Source: Spongospora subterranea f. sp. subterranea
Taxonomy: Eukaryota; Endomyxa: Phytomyxea; Phytomyxea; Plasmodiophorida
Assembly (NCBI GenBank): GCA_049724395.1
Contig: JAUGWO010000126.1
Location: forward strand, 1-50,452
Length of the DNA: 50,452 nucleotides
Direction of reading: 5' to 3'
Notes under the pieces: generated by a model
What the model saw: the letters and a program-made list of their open reading frames with translations, nothing else
Told to the model about the DNA's origin: nothing
Database searches by the model: none
Shown: piece after piece, positions 35,297-47,800 of the stretch
How positions within the stretch are numbered: position 1 is the first letter of the stretch
Layout of the letters: every line of letters starts with the position of its first letter
Made by a program: the position numbers and the translations under genes

Positions 35297-36393
35297 GTCA
35301 GGCTGAGCTCTTCAGTCAACACCTTCTTTAAATTGGTTGAAAGGCCGATCAGTTTTGCCACATGGTGGCTCGCCTTTTCAGGATCATTGCCACCAACGAT
35401 TGGAGTACTAGTTTTCAGATGCTTCGCCTTGATCTTGTTCGCCAGCATCGTTGACGATCGATCGCTTGTTAAGAGGTTCGGTAAGGCAGGGTTTTGACGA
35501 CATGACTATCAAGAACCGGTTCACCAAACAGCAGCGCGGTCGGATTGTGATGTCCGGGCTTTTTGCGATTATTGATTATTTAATACTCAAAGTGGTTCAA
35601 CTGTGCTTCGCATCTACTGTCCTATTTTTGGAATTTTGAGTAATTTTTTGGAGGTTTGTGGGTTTAGTTTATGGGACCTTCGATTTACTCGTAGAAACGA
35701 GGGATTTTGTGGTAGATTTGCGGTAGGGCACGATTTGCCATCTCATCACATTTTTGATGTCTTTTGTGTGATTTACCGGCCCTAAACCTTCACTTGGGGA
35801 AAACGGCCATCCTAGTAGTGCCAGACTGCTCTGACACACTGAAAGTCGTAAATTGTTGCCAAAACTATAGCGATTTCCTAATCTCGTATTGCCATAGACT
35901 CAGCACAGGCAGTGAAACGCGAATGCGTCTTTCAACTGTAAGCTGTCCATTGACCCTAAACTGCAATTCCTGTGCATGGTCAACTATCTAAGGAGACAAG
36001 TGGCGACTTGAGCAAATACAAAGGATTGATGAAAAACAAACACTTGTTCAGACATGCAAACAAACGAAACTTTGTGTCGTAACCTGGAAAGGGTTCTTAA
36101 CTTGTCACATCGATTCGATTCGTTGAAAATTATCAATTTCGTTGCCATAAGTGGAGGCTGGAGCGCCTTGATCGCTTTACCAGATAACAGTTATCATCAG
36201 TGTTGAAAAAATTATGAAAAATCGGTACTGGAACGACAAACTGCTGATTATATTCGAGACAACGAAAAGAGTTGCAATACGCTAAATAAAAACCTGTGTT
36301 GACTCATTGTGCACAGTATGACTTCATTGGCAGCGATGAAGGATAGTGATTCATAATCATAATATAATTAGCACCCGGCCGTTATTATTTATA
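35297..36393. other. Gene-poor stretch
   Basis: No gene, RNA or repeat is recognised in these 1.1 kb. Open frames are short. An AATAAA lies near 36284 on the plus strand. Confidence 0.45.
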
Positions 36394-36570
36394 ATGCCAG
36401 AATCAGTCAAGCCCACAGACGCGTTTATGGAGGCAGTTAACGCAATGCCAACAGTCGATGAGGCGCAGACACAATATTACCAGCGACCAAAAAAAGCCAT
36501 CAAGTTCGTCATCAATCTGGACGAGTGTGTCGCTGAGGAAAGCAGCGAAGAATCTTTATCAAGTTACTAA
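36394..36570 (+). CDS. Small unknown protein or last exon, 58 aa
   Basis: The plus strand reads a 58-aa frame from the ATG at 36394. It starts MPESVKPTDAFMEAVNAMPT, continues with a basic patch (QRPKKAIKFVINLD) and ends in an acidic, Ser-rich tail. An AATAAA at about 36622-36627 lies some 50 bases beyond the stop, the usual distance for a polyadenylation signal. It runs tail to tail with the EXO70 gene, whose stop is at 36638. It matches no family I know and could be the last exon of a longer gene. Confidence 0.4.
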   Translation: MPESVKPTDAFMEAVNAMPTVDEAQTQYYQRPKKAIKFVINLDECVAEESSEESLSSY

Positions 36571-36637
36571 TCTTTAATTGCTTAACATTTTGTTTACGCC
36601 TGAAACTCAATTAGCACAGTCAATAAAACAAGATCGG

Positions 36638-39356
36638 TCATAATACTTCTTCGTCGAAAAATTTGTTCAACATTTGTTCAAGAACGGCATCATTGTACTT
36701 GATGTATTTTCCAGGATGACTGGAAAACTCAACGGAAGAGAACCTAAACAGCACCGGCAGAAGAAGTAAAAAGCTTGGACTCTGAATGACAGAAAACAGT
36801 TATACTTATCGAGGAATACACGGTATTTGGGAATGACAAGTTCAACATTTGCATTTCGAAGCTGACTACGAAGGTCCGGATCAGGAACTGAGAACTGCTT
36901 TTGGGCAGTATATAGTTCCTCAAACGCAGCGTTGAAACCCTGTTATCGGCAGCGCTGAAACCCTATACAAAATTGCAATCACTCTAAAATTACCGAGAAG
37001 CTTTGTTTTATGGACTTTTTCTGTGCTGAAGCCAACGGAGTTGTAAACAACGAGGTGTCTCCACCTTTGTCGATGCAGGAAAGCAGTTTTGACCACCTAA
37101 AACATGTCAAATTAGCGAGCGAACTTAGTTTTCAAAACTTACGTTGCTTGACGATAAGCATCCGAGCCCATTTTGAATCGATGCTCTATGTCTTGGATAA
37201 CTTTTTGTCCAACAATCAAAGTAGACAGTTCTGAAGCAGATCTGATGTTTTTCAAAATATAATTTGCGTTGTTCATTGTGAAAATATGCATGAGACTAGT
37301 TTTGTTCAGAAGTTGAAGAGAGAGATTGCATGAAGGATGTACATACCAACTGTTTTTATAAGAACGCGCTTTCTGTTCTAAGCTGTTAAACGCCAGATTA
37401 AAATCCACAAACTGTGAACATCCTCGAAATTCACCTGGAGTTAAGAGCAGCGAGGAAATCTCCAATTACCAATTCTGTTTTGGGTAAATGAGGATTGCAC
37501 TGCTCAATTGTGGATCTGAATACAGATATATTTAAGGGCAAACCACGGGGTCAGCCAATAATCCAGACCTGTATTCAAACAATCGAATAATGAAGTTCAT
37601 TGTTTGAATTGTAACTGTATCATACCCTGCACAGCATATGAAAAACTTGATGATCGGGGATGTTCGAGTTACCTCCGTCAACAGGAAACTGTTGCTTTGA
37701 ATAGGAATGTGCAATCTTCTCTTTCCTATACTCTATAGCTTTCTGGGCGGTTTCAATTACCTGTTTGACGACCTCGCGGAGGGACCCGAGTTCCTAAATT
37801 TTGATTGTTATAAACGAAGAAATCAATAATACCAAATTACATGATGGCTATGTTTCTCCATAAGCATATACAGATTATCCAATATATCCAGAAGAATAAG
37901 AACCTTACTGTCCGACTTCTTTTTCATTAACTCTTCTGCCTCTTTACTAACGCAATCAAAAGAACTGGAAAAGATGTTAATTCCTTGCCAGAGGCCAATG
38001 GGAAATTCACCTATTTGTGATAGCCGTAAGACATGCTTGCATATCGGCAGGATGATCGTTGGTCAATTCAAACAGATCCGAAATGAATTTTTGTTCAAGC
38101 TGGAAGGGAGACTTAGAAAAGATCTCCAATTAGGAAACCGATACAACGTACTTTAACCAAATAGATTAAAAACTGCATAAATTTGATGAACGGGTGAGAG
38201 CCACGTTCATATTGCTCAGAAGACGTTTTCTTCTTCACGCCAAGTAAACGATTCTTGACTTTAGATGCCATGCGTTGACTGTCCCTGACTCTGACCTTAG
38301 ACCGAAAATCACATTAAAACAACATGCGGGAAATTACTCTGCAATAGCCTCTAAATTATGATGGTTAGGTACAGATTTGCTGCTATTAGAGCTGGCTGTA
38401 TCCAGCGACTCCTTTATCATCATTATTCTGGTCTGAACTAACCGACTGAGGAACATATCGCTAGCGCCACAATTGTAAAGACACTCGGCGATAATGCCAA
38501 GCGAATTTAAGGATGAACTTGAAACCTAGAAATTGATTAATAAGCCACCGCGGAACCGATTCCAAAGTTACTGGCTGAAAGTCATCAGGTAGTGGCCAAG
38601 GGAGTTGTCTGAAATCAATCGGTTTACTATCGGTTTCGATGATTCTTTTGAATTCCAACTCGCACGCCTATTGATTCCAATTCGCTACATTAACTGTCAT
38701 CGTAAACAAAAGACCCTCCCACCTTTATACATTTTTTGGCAAGTGCCTGACATGACTTCAGATATTTACCCGCAGTTGACGATCCAATTGAAGGGTTGGC
38801 TTCGAAATATTCACGTGCGGACAGAATCGCATTCACCTTAACAGAAAATTGTTCTGGATGAGTAGCTAAGCTCCTGGATATGCATCCGTTAGATTTCAAA
38901 AAGATAGATATGGGTGAAAATACTTTTCATCCAATTGCGACTCGTCGAGTTGTGCAGTAGCGCAATGCCTTTGTAAACGATTAACCTCATCAATGGTCCT
39001 ATCAATATCTAATAGGCGGTGCTTAACAAAAGGCTTAATGAAAAACACCGATGAGATATACTCTTTTGTGCAGTGGTGAGACTTTGTGTCTGCTTATGGA
39101 TAGGGATCATGGTTGTCTCTAGAGTGGTCAGACGAGCATGGAACCCATCTAATATATCACACTAAACAAAATGTTACAAATTGATTAACCATTCATGATC
39201 ATAAAAGTATGAAAAGAGTTTCTTGTTATGAAATACAGCAAGGCGGGTTGTAAATACCATTTGATCAGTTAATGCCTGGCATTGTTGTAGCCCTGTTGTT
39301 ACTTGAGAAATTGTCCCTTGCAGCTGATCCACATACGCGTCATGATCTCCTTCCAT
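36638..39356 (-). CDS. EXO70: Exocyst complex subunit EXO70
   Basis: This is a complete 17-exon gene for a 620-aa EXO70 protein, the exocyst subunit that helps tether secretory vesicles to PIP2-rich plasma membrane. Exons from the start: 39258-39356, 39062-39161, 38924-39008, 38723-38873, 38572-38667, 38338-38525, 38158-38290, 38011-38111, 37841-37964, 37673-37793, 37569-37626, 37470-37515, 37347-37411, 37143-37295, 36994-37096, 36806-36939 and 36638-36743. All introns are GT-AG, 46-62 nt apart from the first (96), and phase agrees throughout. Diagnostic segments are SLTTAQKNIDRTIDEVNRL near the N-terminus, MHIFTMNNANYILKNIR, NAAFEELYTAQKQFSVPDPD, and the C-terminal GKYIKYNDAVLEQMLNKFF, which matches the lipid-binding end of EXO70. 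The length equals the family norm. A 71-bp minisatellite begins about 100 bp upstream of the ATG. Confidence 0.95.
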
Positions 39357-39455
39357 TGTCAGATTAATATTCTAACAGGTGTGAATGCGCTTCTTGTATT
39401 GATAATGGTGTCGCCCTGATCATTATCCAATAGTGGTATCCTGGTTTTGATGGGC

Positions 39456-40748
39456 ACGGACCGGTATCACAGGGGGAACATAACATGATGATGAAGGACC
39501 GGTATCACAGACACCTTATAGCATAGGGGGAACATAAACCAGTCAGGGATGAAACATGATGATGAAGGACCGGTATCACAGACACCTTATAGCATAGGGG
39601 GAACATAAACCAGTCAGGGATGAAACATGATGATGAAGGACCGGTATCACAGACACCTTATAGCATAGGGGGAACATAAACCAGTCAGGGATGAAACATG
39701 ATGATGAAGGACCGGTATCACAGACACCTTATAGCATAGGGGGAACATAAACCAGTCAGGGATGAAACATGATGATGAAGGACCGGTATCACAGACACCT
39801 TATAGCATAGGGGGAACATAAACCAGTCAGGGATGAAACATGATGATGAAGGACCGGTATCACAGACACCTTATAGCATAGGGGGAACATAAACCAGTCA
39901 GGGATGAAACATGATGATGAAGGACCGGTATCACAGACACCTTATAGCATAGGGGGAACATAAACCAGTCAGGGATGAAACATGATGATGAAGGACCGGT
40001 ATCACAGACACCTTATAGCATAGGGGGAACATAAACCAGTCAGGGATGAAACATGATGATGAAGGACCGGTATCACAGACACCTTATAGCATAGGGGGAA
40101 CATAAACCAGTCAGGGATGAAACATGATGATGAAGGACCGGTATCACAGACACCTTATAGCATAGGGGGAACATAAACCAGTCAGGGATGAAACATGATG
40201 ATGAAGGACCGGTATCACAGACACCTTATAGCATAGGGGGAACATAAACCAGTCAGGGATGAAACATGATGATGAAGGACCGGTATCACAGACACCTTAT
40301 AGCATAGGGGGAACATAAACCAGTCAGGGATGAAACATGATGATGAAGGACCGGTATCACAGACACCTTATAGCATAGGGGGAACATAAACCAGTCAGGG
40401 ATGAAACATGATGATGAAGGACCGGTATCACAGACACCTTATAGCATAGGGGGAACATAAACCAGTCAGGGATGAAACATGATGATGAAGGACCGGTATC
40501 ACAGACACCTTATAGCATAGGGGGAACATAAACCAGTCAGGGATGAAACATGATGATGAAGGACCGGTATCACAGACACCTTATAGCATAGGGGGAACAT
40601 AAACCAGTCAGGGATGAAACATGATGATGAAGGACCGGTATCACAGACACCTTATAGCATAGGGGAAACATAAACCTGACAGGGACGAAACCTTATAGCA
40701 TAGGGGAAACATAAACCTGACAGGGACGAAACGTGACGACGCTGGACC
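39456..40748. repeat. 71-bp minisatellite, 16 identical copies plus edges
   Basis: A 71-bp unit beginning GAAGGACCGGTATCACAGAC repeats head to tail from 39493. Sixteen copies up to 40628 look identical by eye. A shorter, diverged start lies at 39456-39492. At 40629-40748 the unit decays and a 36-bp piece (from AGCATAGGGG to GACGAAAC) is itself duplicated. The unit is not a multiple of three and has no open frame. The copies' uniformity points to recent expansion or homogenisation. It lies upstream of EXO70. Confidence 0.97.
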
Positions 40749-41150
40749 GTTATTACAGACATCCGTTTCATTAATTGCGCCATCGTCGAATGTCGGTGGC
40801 GGGTTCTGTCGTGTCAATCAGTATTGTGGATTTGGTGCAAGCCGAATATTCCAAGATCCCCAAGGTATCTCATTGTTGGTGCAATATGGATTGGGTGATT
40901 TGCATCAACCACAATCTTGGATGAGTCTGCTGTGCTATTAAACAGGGGAAAAATATTCATCCATCGTAATTTGATTTTGTTGGCCTTGCAACCATTTATA
41001 CAGTTCGCTGCTGCAATCTTCGTAGCTTTCGCATTGTGTAGTGTCGTCAACATATACGTTGCTATTGTTTATATTCAATGGTTCATCATGGATATACAAT
41101 ATTTACGACAGTATGCTCATACTTGGATCCTTGTTGAATTCCATTATTCT
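40749..41150. other. Unrecognised spacer
   Basis: No convincing gene. A plus-strand frame at 40917-41207 contains a hydrophobic stretch (LALQPFIQFAAAIFVAFALC), but it matches nothing and may be chance. Confidence 0.35.
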
Positions 41151-41360
41151 GCTAATACTGTGATGACTGCACATTCCGAAAATGCCCCTCGTAATTCGAT
41201 TCGTTAACCAGGTATCTATCAAAAGTGTTAGTATATGTCTCTATTCCCATTCGATTCAATTTTTTTGTATCCAAGAGTAATCGTTGAACTCTGTCAAAAG
41301 CTTTCATGTAGTCGTATAAAACCACAGCAAATCCATGTTTTTGACGCGGCAGCAACAGCA
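41150..41360 (-). mobile_element. LINE reverse transcriptase scrap
   Basis: The minus strand reads KHGFAVVLYDYMKAFDRVQR, the conserved block of non-LTR (LINE) reverse transcriptases around the first catalytic Asp. It is followed by LNRMGIE and then FDRYLVN, in the usual order. The YADD box and the rest of the ORF are missing, so only about 65 codons survive. It is too short to assign to a clade. Confidence 0.65.
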
Positions 41361-42366
41361 GTTATGTACTCCCAATGTTCAGTTGAAGTTGTCCGATACT
41401 AAAAACGCGAGGGAATACCGGCGATTTTCCTCACCAATAGGCGCATTTTACCGATCTTTTCAAGACCTTTCTGACGATATTATCAAATAGATTTCGCACA
41501 GGCTTTTTTCAACTTCCGTTTTGTTTGGATGAAGCCCAAAATCACCGTTACTGCCCGATGGTTAAGGTTTTAGTCACCGAAGCTGTAGGTTTTATCAAGT
41601 GAATCCAGTTTTTGATCGGGCACGAGGGCTTATTTTAAAATACGCAAACTAACAACCCAAGTCGGCTTGGGCAAGCAGCAAATGTGCCAGGTCAATCGCA
41701 TCATTCACCACCAAGCCAACAAATTGATCTAATTGATCAAGGTCAGTATCTCAATAATTCGTTGAATGATTACAAAAACACCCTATGTTAGGATGTACGG
41801 GCGACGCGGCCAACGGGCAGACGAATTCTTTTTGTCGATGATACATCGAGAGGAAAACGCAACAGTTTCTCATCGCCCAAGGTCATTTGCTGGCTGAGAA
41901 CCAGTATTGACCTGCGACCCAAATGACGGCACATGGGTTCCCAGGTTCCGACCTTAACTACATAACATGAGTAGCTCTGTTGCTGCGAGGGGTTGGCGAC
42001 GTGGTAAAGATCAAGATCCTAAATGGTAACCACACTACATTGCATCGATTAACCCCCGACTTGTTCGATCCGTCGCTCGATCAGACAGAGGAATCGACTG
42101 ATTGTTGCAAACTGGTCCAAATACGGTACCGCGACAGCGTCCCCAGTCGGATGGTGAATGAAGTTGTGGATCCTGCTCGACTCTGCGGTAGATGGATCAC
42201 AATGATGTTCCCAGGACAGTCTCAATAATCCAGACACGTCCCCTATCCTGTGTTTCGTGTCAGCCAACGATACGTGATTCGTTGCATAGCCTGTAACGGA
42301 ATCCGGTATCGTTACGCGACCAAGCGGATTCATGATATGGCCGGCAATCTTCCAGTATCCCTTCAA
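41361..42366. other. Unrecognised stretch
   Basis: No gene is recognised. A plus-strand frame at 41980-42228 reads TLHRLTPDLFDPSLDQTEES and similar strings that I cannot place. The stretch may be transposon debris. Confidence 0.35.
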
Positions 42367-42820
42367 GGATGTTGTATTTCAACACGTATCCAGTAAACCC
42401 AAGGATATCGGGATGACATGCGATGGTTTGGACGCGCCATCATGTGGTATCAAGTTCAAATGTTCCGAGACGTGCAATCTTGTCCTTGATCATTTTGCTT
42501 TCGAAAATATCCAGGATTTACTTCAAATTCGACTTTCCTACTCGTTTGGACAAAGGAACTGTACTCAAGCGCAGCGAACATGGCCGACACATGGCGAGCC
42601 GCCCCTATTACGTATACAGTGGAGACATTGACAGTTCCTTACGAGTAGGAATTCGAATTAGAAGTAAATTCTGGATATATTCCAAAGCAAAATGATCAAG
42701 GACATTAGATTGCACGTCTCGCAACACTTGAACTTGATACCACATGATTGCGCGCCCAAATCATCGCATGTCATCCCGATATCCTTGTGTGTACTGGATA
42801 CGTGTTGGATTACAACATCC
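42367..42820. repeat. Inverted repeat, ~190-bp arms, 70-bp spacer
   Basis: Arms 42367-42561 and 42632-42820 are inverted copies, roughly 88-90% identical by eye with small indels. Both read outside-in as the same unknown peptide: the left arm has KDIGMTCDGLDAPSCGIKFK and the right arm KDIGMTCDDLGAQSCGIKFK on the other strand. Frame is kept through this part of both copies, so the duplicated piece may have been coding. Confidence 0.85.
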
Positions 42821-44815
42821 CTAGGGATACGAAAATGCTGTCCCATCGAGACCAATATATTCAACGAAGGGTCAAAACAAGTAGTTTCGCTGGATATCCC
42901 GATAGATCAAACAACATAGGACACGCTTGTGCCGCATTGTCCCAATTCCGATCAGTGATCAGAATTGCATGGTGACGGGACAGTTTCCGATCTTGCCAAC
43001 GTTATGACATCCGTCATGTCAGACGGTGTGTCAACGACCAGATTGAAATGTCCTGGCGGAAAGGAGGCAATCCTATAACACATTGTCCACGCGTCGATTC
43101 CACGTTTTTCCCTATCGCGTGCATCTACGAATCATGCGATATCACATGGGATGTGGATTCGAAATGTTAGAAACATTGGTTCTCTGGTGCGGGCTTAGAC
43201 TTCCTTTTCAAGTGGGTGGGTCCTGTAGCCGATGATGCGACGTGGGAGCATTGCGACCAGATTTTTGGAATACTGCAATTTATATCCAGGTAACATTTTT
43301 TCGTTCTTGAAATCCTTTGATTTCGTTGTTTTTCTGAAGCAGAAATCAGAAACTTGGTTCACTGTAGGAACTGTTTAGTGACCATCTAACGGACATTGTA
43401 ATCTCTTGAGTTTTAGGGTTGTCGAAGACGCTGCAATGGCTGACGAGCAACAAGTACATGAAATCGCTCGTATGTCATTGATTGGTTTTGTACTGATGGT
43501 GCATCGGCATGAATCAACTCTTATTGCAGCAGTCAGACAACTGCAGCATATACCAGGAACTTGACAAGGGCCAACACGGCTGCAATGACTGATGCGCGAC
43601 ATTTACAAGATATCGCTCGTGTGTGATTCGTTTTCCTGTTTCACTGACCATGCATCGGCATGATTTTGAACCTAAATTCAACCTTTGAGCAGCAAGTCTG
43701 AGTGAAATTTAGTAGGAGAACAATAGCATTGCAACCATATAGTTGAATAGTAGTATATTATTTTAATCCTGTAATATCAGCTGTATTATGACCGGGATCA
43801 TCTGTCGTTAATTGAAAATACACAAACATGTGATATGATTGAAAGTGCTGTATTTAGTCCCATTCAGAATCAACATTCGCCGGAAACTAGAACACGGATT
43901 AACAGATCAAAATGATATGGAGATACAACATGAACCGGTAGGTCAATGTTCCAAGACATATATTTTCACGACTGCCCGTTTCGGTGCTGTCGTCTGTAGG
44001 TGAAGACCACGACTCGATGAAGTTGTATTCACAGCGCAATCGGCCACGTTGGAATTGGTTTGGGCGGCGGAATTACAGGTCCTGTACCCTGCGACGCGAA
44101 CGTGGACGCGAGCGTGCGTGTGATCACGATATAGCGTTTTGAGTGCAGGTTCGACGATGGTCTTGTCACACTCAAATACTTTCATTTTCGGATTCAGTTC
44201 CCCTAACCATTATCTCATCTGCCTCATTGTGCTAGCGCAATAACAAAGCGGTCTCATAATCGGTCAGGTCTGCTGTACTGAATGTCGATCGTCCAATCAT
44301 CATAAAGTGTGTGGGTCCGTTACTCACTACAGTAGCCAATAAACGATCAATTTCAACTTTCAACATAAATGCCTGGGGCTGTCCAGTGCAGTGATTTTCA
44401 ATCTTTCCAGCAACATCACATAACAGTGACGCAGCTGGATGCTCGATAGTACATATCTTATATGCATGGGGCAACTTAGACGGCGATTTGGGCAGTATGG
44501 ATGTAGGCAATATACGAGGGGCTTAATAGCCATTGTAAGCGGGATCAATTGGAAGCTTAGAAAAGACAAAATGGATCCGTCACTCCTTTCAAGTACTGCA
44601 CTGCGACCCTGGTGACCGACTTTCATCAACATTCGCAGAGGAAACCATGCTCTGGCTGGAAAATGCCGAAGTAAGCATATGTTGCCACCGTCTCTGACGG
44701 TTTCAATGTGATGAAATCGAACCCGACAACGTGATGAGAAAAATTTTTTTCGATCAGAAAAATTTTCCATTTGAAGTCGCCAGTTTATAGATCAATAACA
44801 TTCTTAGCTCCACCA
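42821..44815. other. Unrecognised 2-kb stretch before right ankyrin gene
   Basis: No gene is recognised with confidence. Two degenerate direct repeats of ~90 bp (43430-43530 and 43580-43665) share blocks such as ATATCGCTCGTGTG and GCATCGGCATGA. On the minus strand, 44510-44232 reads an unbroken 92-codon frame (starting MPTSILPKSPSKLPHAYKIC), and 44185-43943 reads 80 codons rich in Thr, Ala and Arg. Both match no family I know, though they could be exons of a host gene. Confidence 0.35.
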
Positions 44816-47800
44816 TCAGCACCAAGGGACCTTCTTTGCTGCGTTTGAGGAATTGGTTTTCAAGCCTCCTACCCTCCATCCCCAGCTGGTGGATCGAACG
44901 TCAAATAAGTCAACCCTGTCAATGACGTCAGATTATCACAAGTAGTTGATAGGGATTGACCAAGCGCATATTTGACCAACCGCTGGGTCGAAATTGCCCA
45001 ATCGAGTGCAGTTTCACCATTATAATTTTTGAGCGTGATTATTGTTGGACACGCCACACCGAATATTTCACAAATTTTCCTGAGATATCAATTCAGCGGT
45101 GCTAGATGTTTTAAACATATGTGTTAACAATGACCGGCCACAAGGGGATCAAGAACCCACCCAATCTCCCATAGACGTTCCTTCATCTCATCCTGTTCCG
45201 CAAGAAGGAACGGCGCCGCCTCAATTATATCGATAATGACGTGCTTACTTCTGTGAGAGCTCAATCAAATATTTTGAATCAAAAGCAGTATAGCAGTCTA
45301 CAGGTTATGATATATCGCCAGGTGTAGTGCTGTGTTCCCATTACGATCAGCAATTACTGGATTGGCGCCGTCTCTTCAACAAACACTTGACCACAGCCTC
45401 CCTAAAATATGGACTTTCTTGAGGAGCTGATCAGTATCAAATACAAATCCCGACCAACCGACGCCACTCAACTAGCCCTATGAAGAAGTGTTGCCCCATG
45501 ATTGCCAGGGTGGTTGACATCAATATTGTCAATCACTGAGAGGATGACTTCGTCCGACCTGTTGGCGCATCTTTAGGTATTTCAATATATGGTGGTATTT
45601 GAGCGATATACAATTTAGTTGGCAATTGGTTGTGCAATTGTATGTACGCATCAAAATTGGTAATATTGGGATCGGCACCGTTTTTCAAAAGAATTTGTGC
45701 GATATCAACACTGGAAATACAAAAACGCATTATAGAAGGAGTCAGCATAACCAGAAAAAACAATTAACCAACCGTGCAAGAGCAACTGCCAGAAAGAGAG
45801 CAGTTTGCCCATATCGGTTTCTGACATGCATTATTTCCAAAATCGCCTGACTGTTGACATCTTGGCCCCTGTGAGATCAGATCAGTGACTTTTAATGATT
45901 TCGACACACACATCGACAGTATACAGGCGATCATGAACAAATGTCGGACAAGAACACCCAGGGAGATCCGTCATCCCGTTATGGTCCATATCATCGATTG
46001 TTGTTGTCCTCGTCGCCTCAAGTATAGATATAATGGTCTCTCCACTTCTATGAGATTTAACATGAAATTTTTGGTAAATATTACAAGACTAAAGCAGAGT
46101 ACAGATTATGCTGAATCGAGAGGTGCAGAGCTGTATTCCCATTAGAATCAGCAATAATTGGATTGGCACCGAGATTCAACAGCTTCTTGACCAGAATTTC
46201 TCTATAACATCAGGTTCATTGAGGGGCTGATCAGGGCCAAATATGAAGTAGGACCGACCGACGACACTTAATAGCCCTATGAATAAGTGTTGCCCCATGT
46301 TTGCCCTCGTAATTGACATCAATATTGTCAATCATTGATATGATAAAATCGTCTGTCCTGGTGGCACATCATTAGGTATTTCAGTATATGGTGGTATTTG
46401 GGCGATATACAATTCATTTGGCATATGGGTGTGCAGTGGTGTGTTCCCATCAATATCTGCTATATTGGGATCGGCACCTCTCTCCAGAAGAATCTGGACA
46501 ATATCAACACTGGAAAAACAAAAACTCATTATTGAAAATGTGTCAGAACCATACTGTAACTTCTACCAACCGTGCAAGAGACACTGCCAGAAACAGAGCA
46601 GTTTTCCATTTTTGGTTTCTGAAATTGATTATTTCTGACATAGAATGATGGTTGACATCTCGGTCCCTGTGAGATCAGATCAGCGACTCGAATGATCTCG
46701 ACACACCCGTCAACAATGTACACGTGATCATGAACTAACTCTCCATTCGAACATAATGAGGGATGGGTCATCCCGTTTTGACCCAGAAGATCAGCCGTTC
46801 TTGGCGTCGCCACCTCAAGCATAGATATAATGGTCTCTCCACTTCTGTGAGATTTAACATGAGATTTTTGGTAAATATAACAAAACTAAAGCTGTCTACA
46901 GATTATGCTGAATCGCCAGGTGCAGAGCTGTATTCCCTTTAGAATCAGCAATAATTGGATGGGCACCGAGATTCAACAGCTTCTTGACCAGAACTTCTCT
47001 ATAACAACAGTTTAAATGGCGGACTGATGAGGGTCAAATATGAATTAGGACCGACCGACCACACTCAATAGCCCTATGAAGAAGTGTTGCCCCAGTATTT
47101 CCCACGTGGTTGACATCAATATTTTCAATCATTGATATGATGATTTCGTCTGTCCTGTTGGCACATCATTAGAATTCCAATATATGGTGGTATTTGGGCG
47201 ATATACAATTCAGTTGGCATATGGTTGTGCAATGGTGTGTTCCCATCAATATCTGCTATATTGGGATCGGCACCTCTCTCTCCAAGAATCTGGACAATAT
47301 CAAAACTGGAAATAAAAAAACTCAATATTGAAGATGTAATCAGAGCCAGATTGTTTTTTTACCAACCGTGCCAGAGAAACTGCCAGAAACAGAGCAGTTT
47401 GGGATTTTTGGTTCCTGAAATTGAATATTTTTGACGTGGCCTGATGGTTGAAATCTGGGTTCCTGTGAGATCAGATCACCGACTTCAATGATTTGAAAAC
47501 ACCCATCAACAATATACAGCCGTTCATCAACTTACTCTCCACTCGAAAACTCTGAGAGCCCGTTTTGACCCAGAAGATGGGCCGTTGTTGGCGTTGAGGC
47601 CTCAAGTATAGATATAATGGTCTCTGAACTTCTGTGAGATTTAACATGAGATCTTTGGTAAATGTAAGAGAATTGAAAATGTGTACAGATTATGTTTTAT
47701 CGCCAGGTGCAGAGCTGTATTCCCATTAGAATCAGCAATAATGGGATTGGCACCGAGATTCAACAGCTTCTTAACCAGAACATCTCTATAACATCAGTTT

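Noticed and set aside
39456-40748. CRISPR-like array
   Set aside because: The whole 71-bp unit repeats without variable spacers, and the setting is eukaryotic. It is a minisatellite.
40917-41207. Membrane protein frame
   Set aside because: One hydrophobic stretch in an otherwise unrecognisable short frame, overlapping a LINE scrap on the other strand, is not enough.
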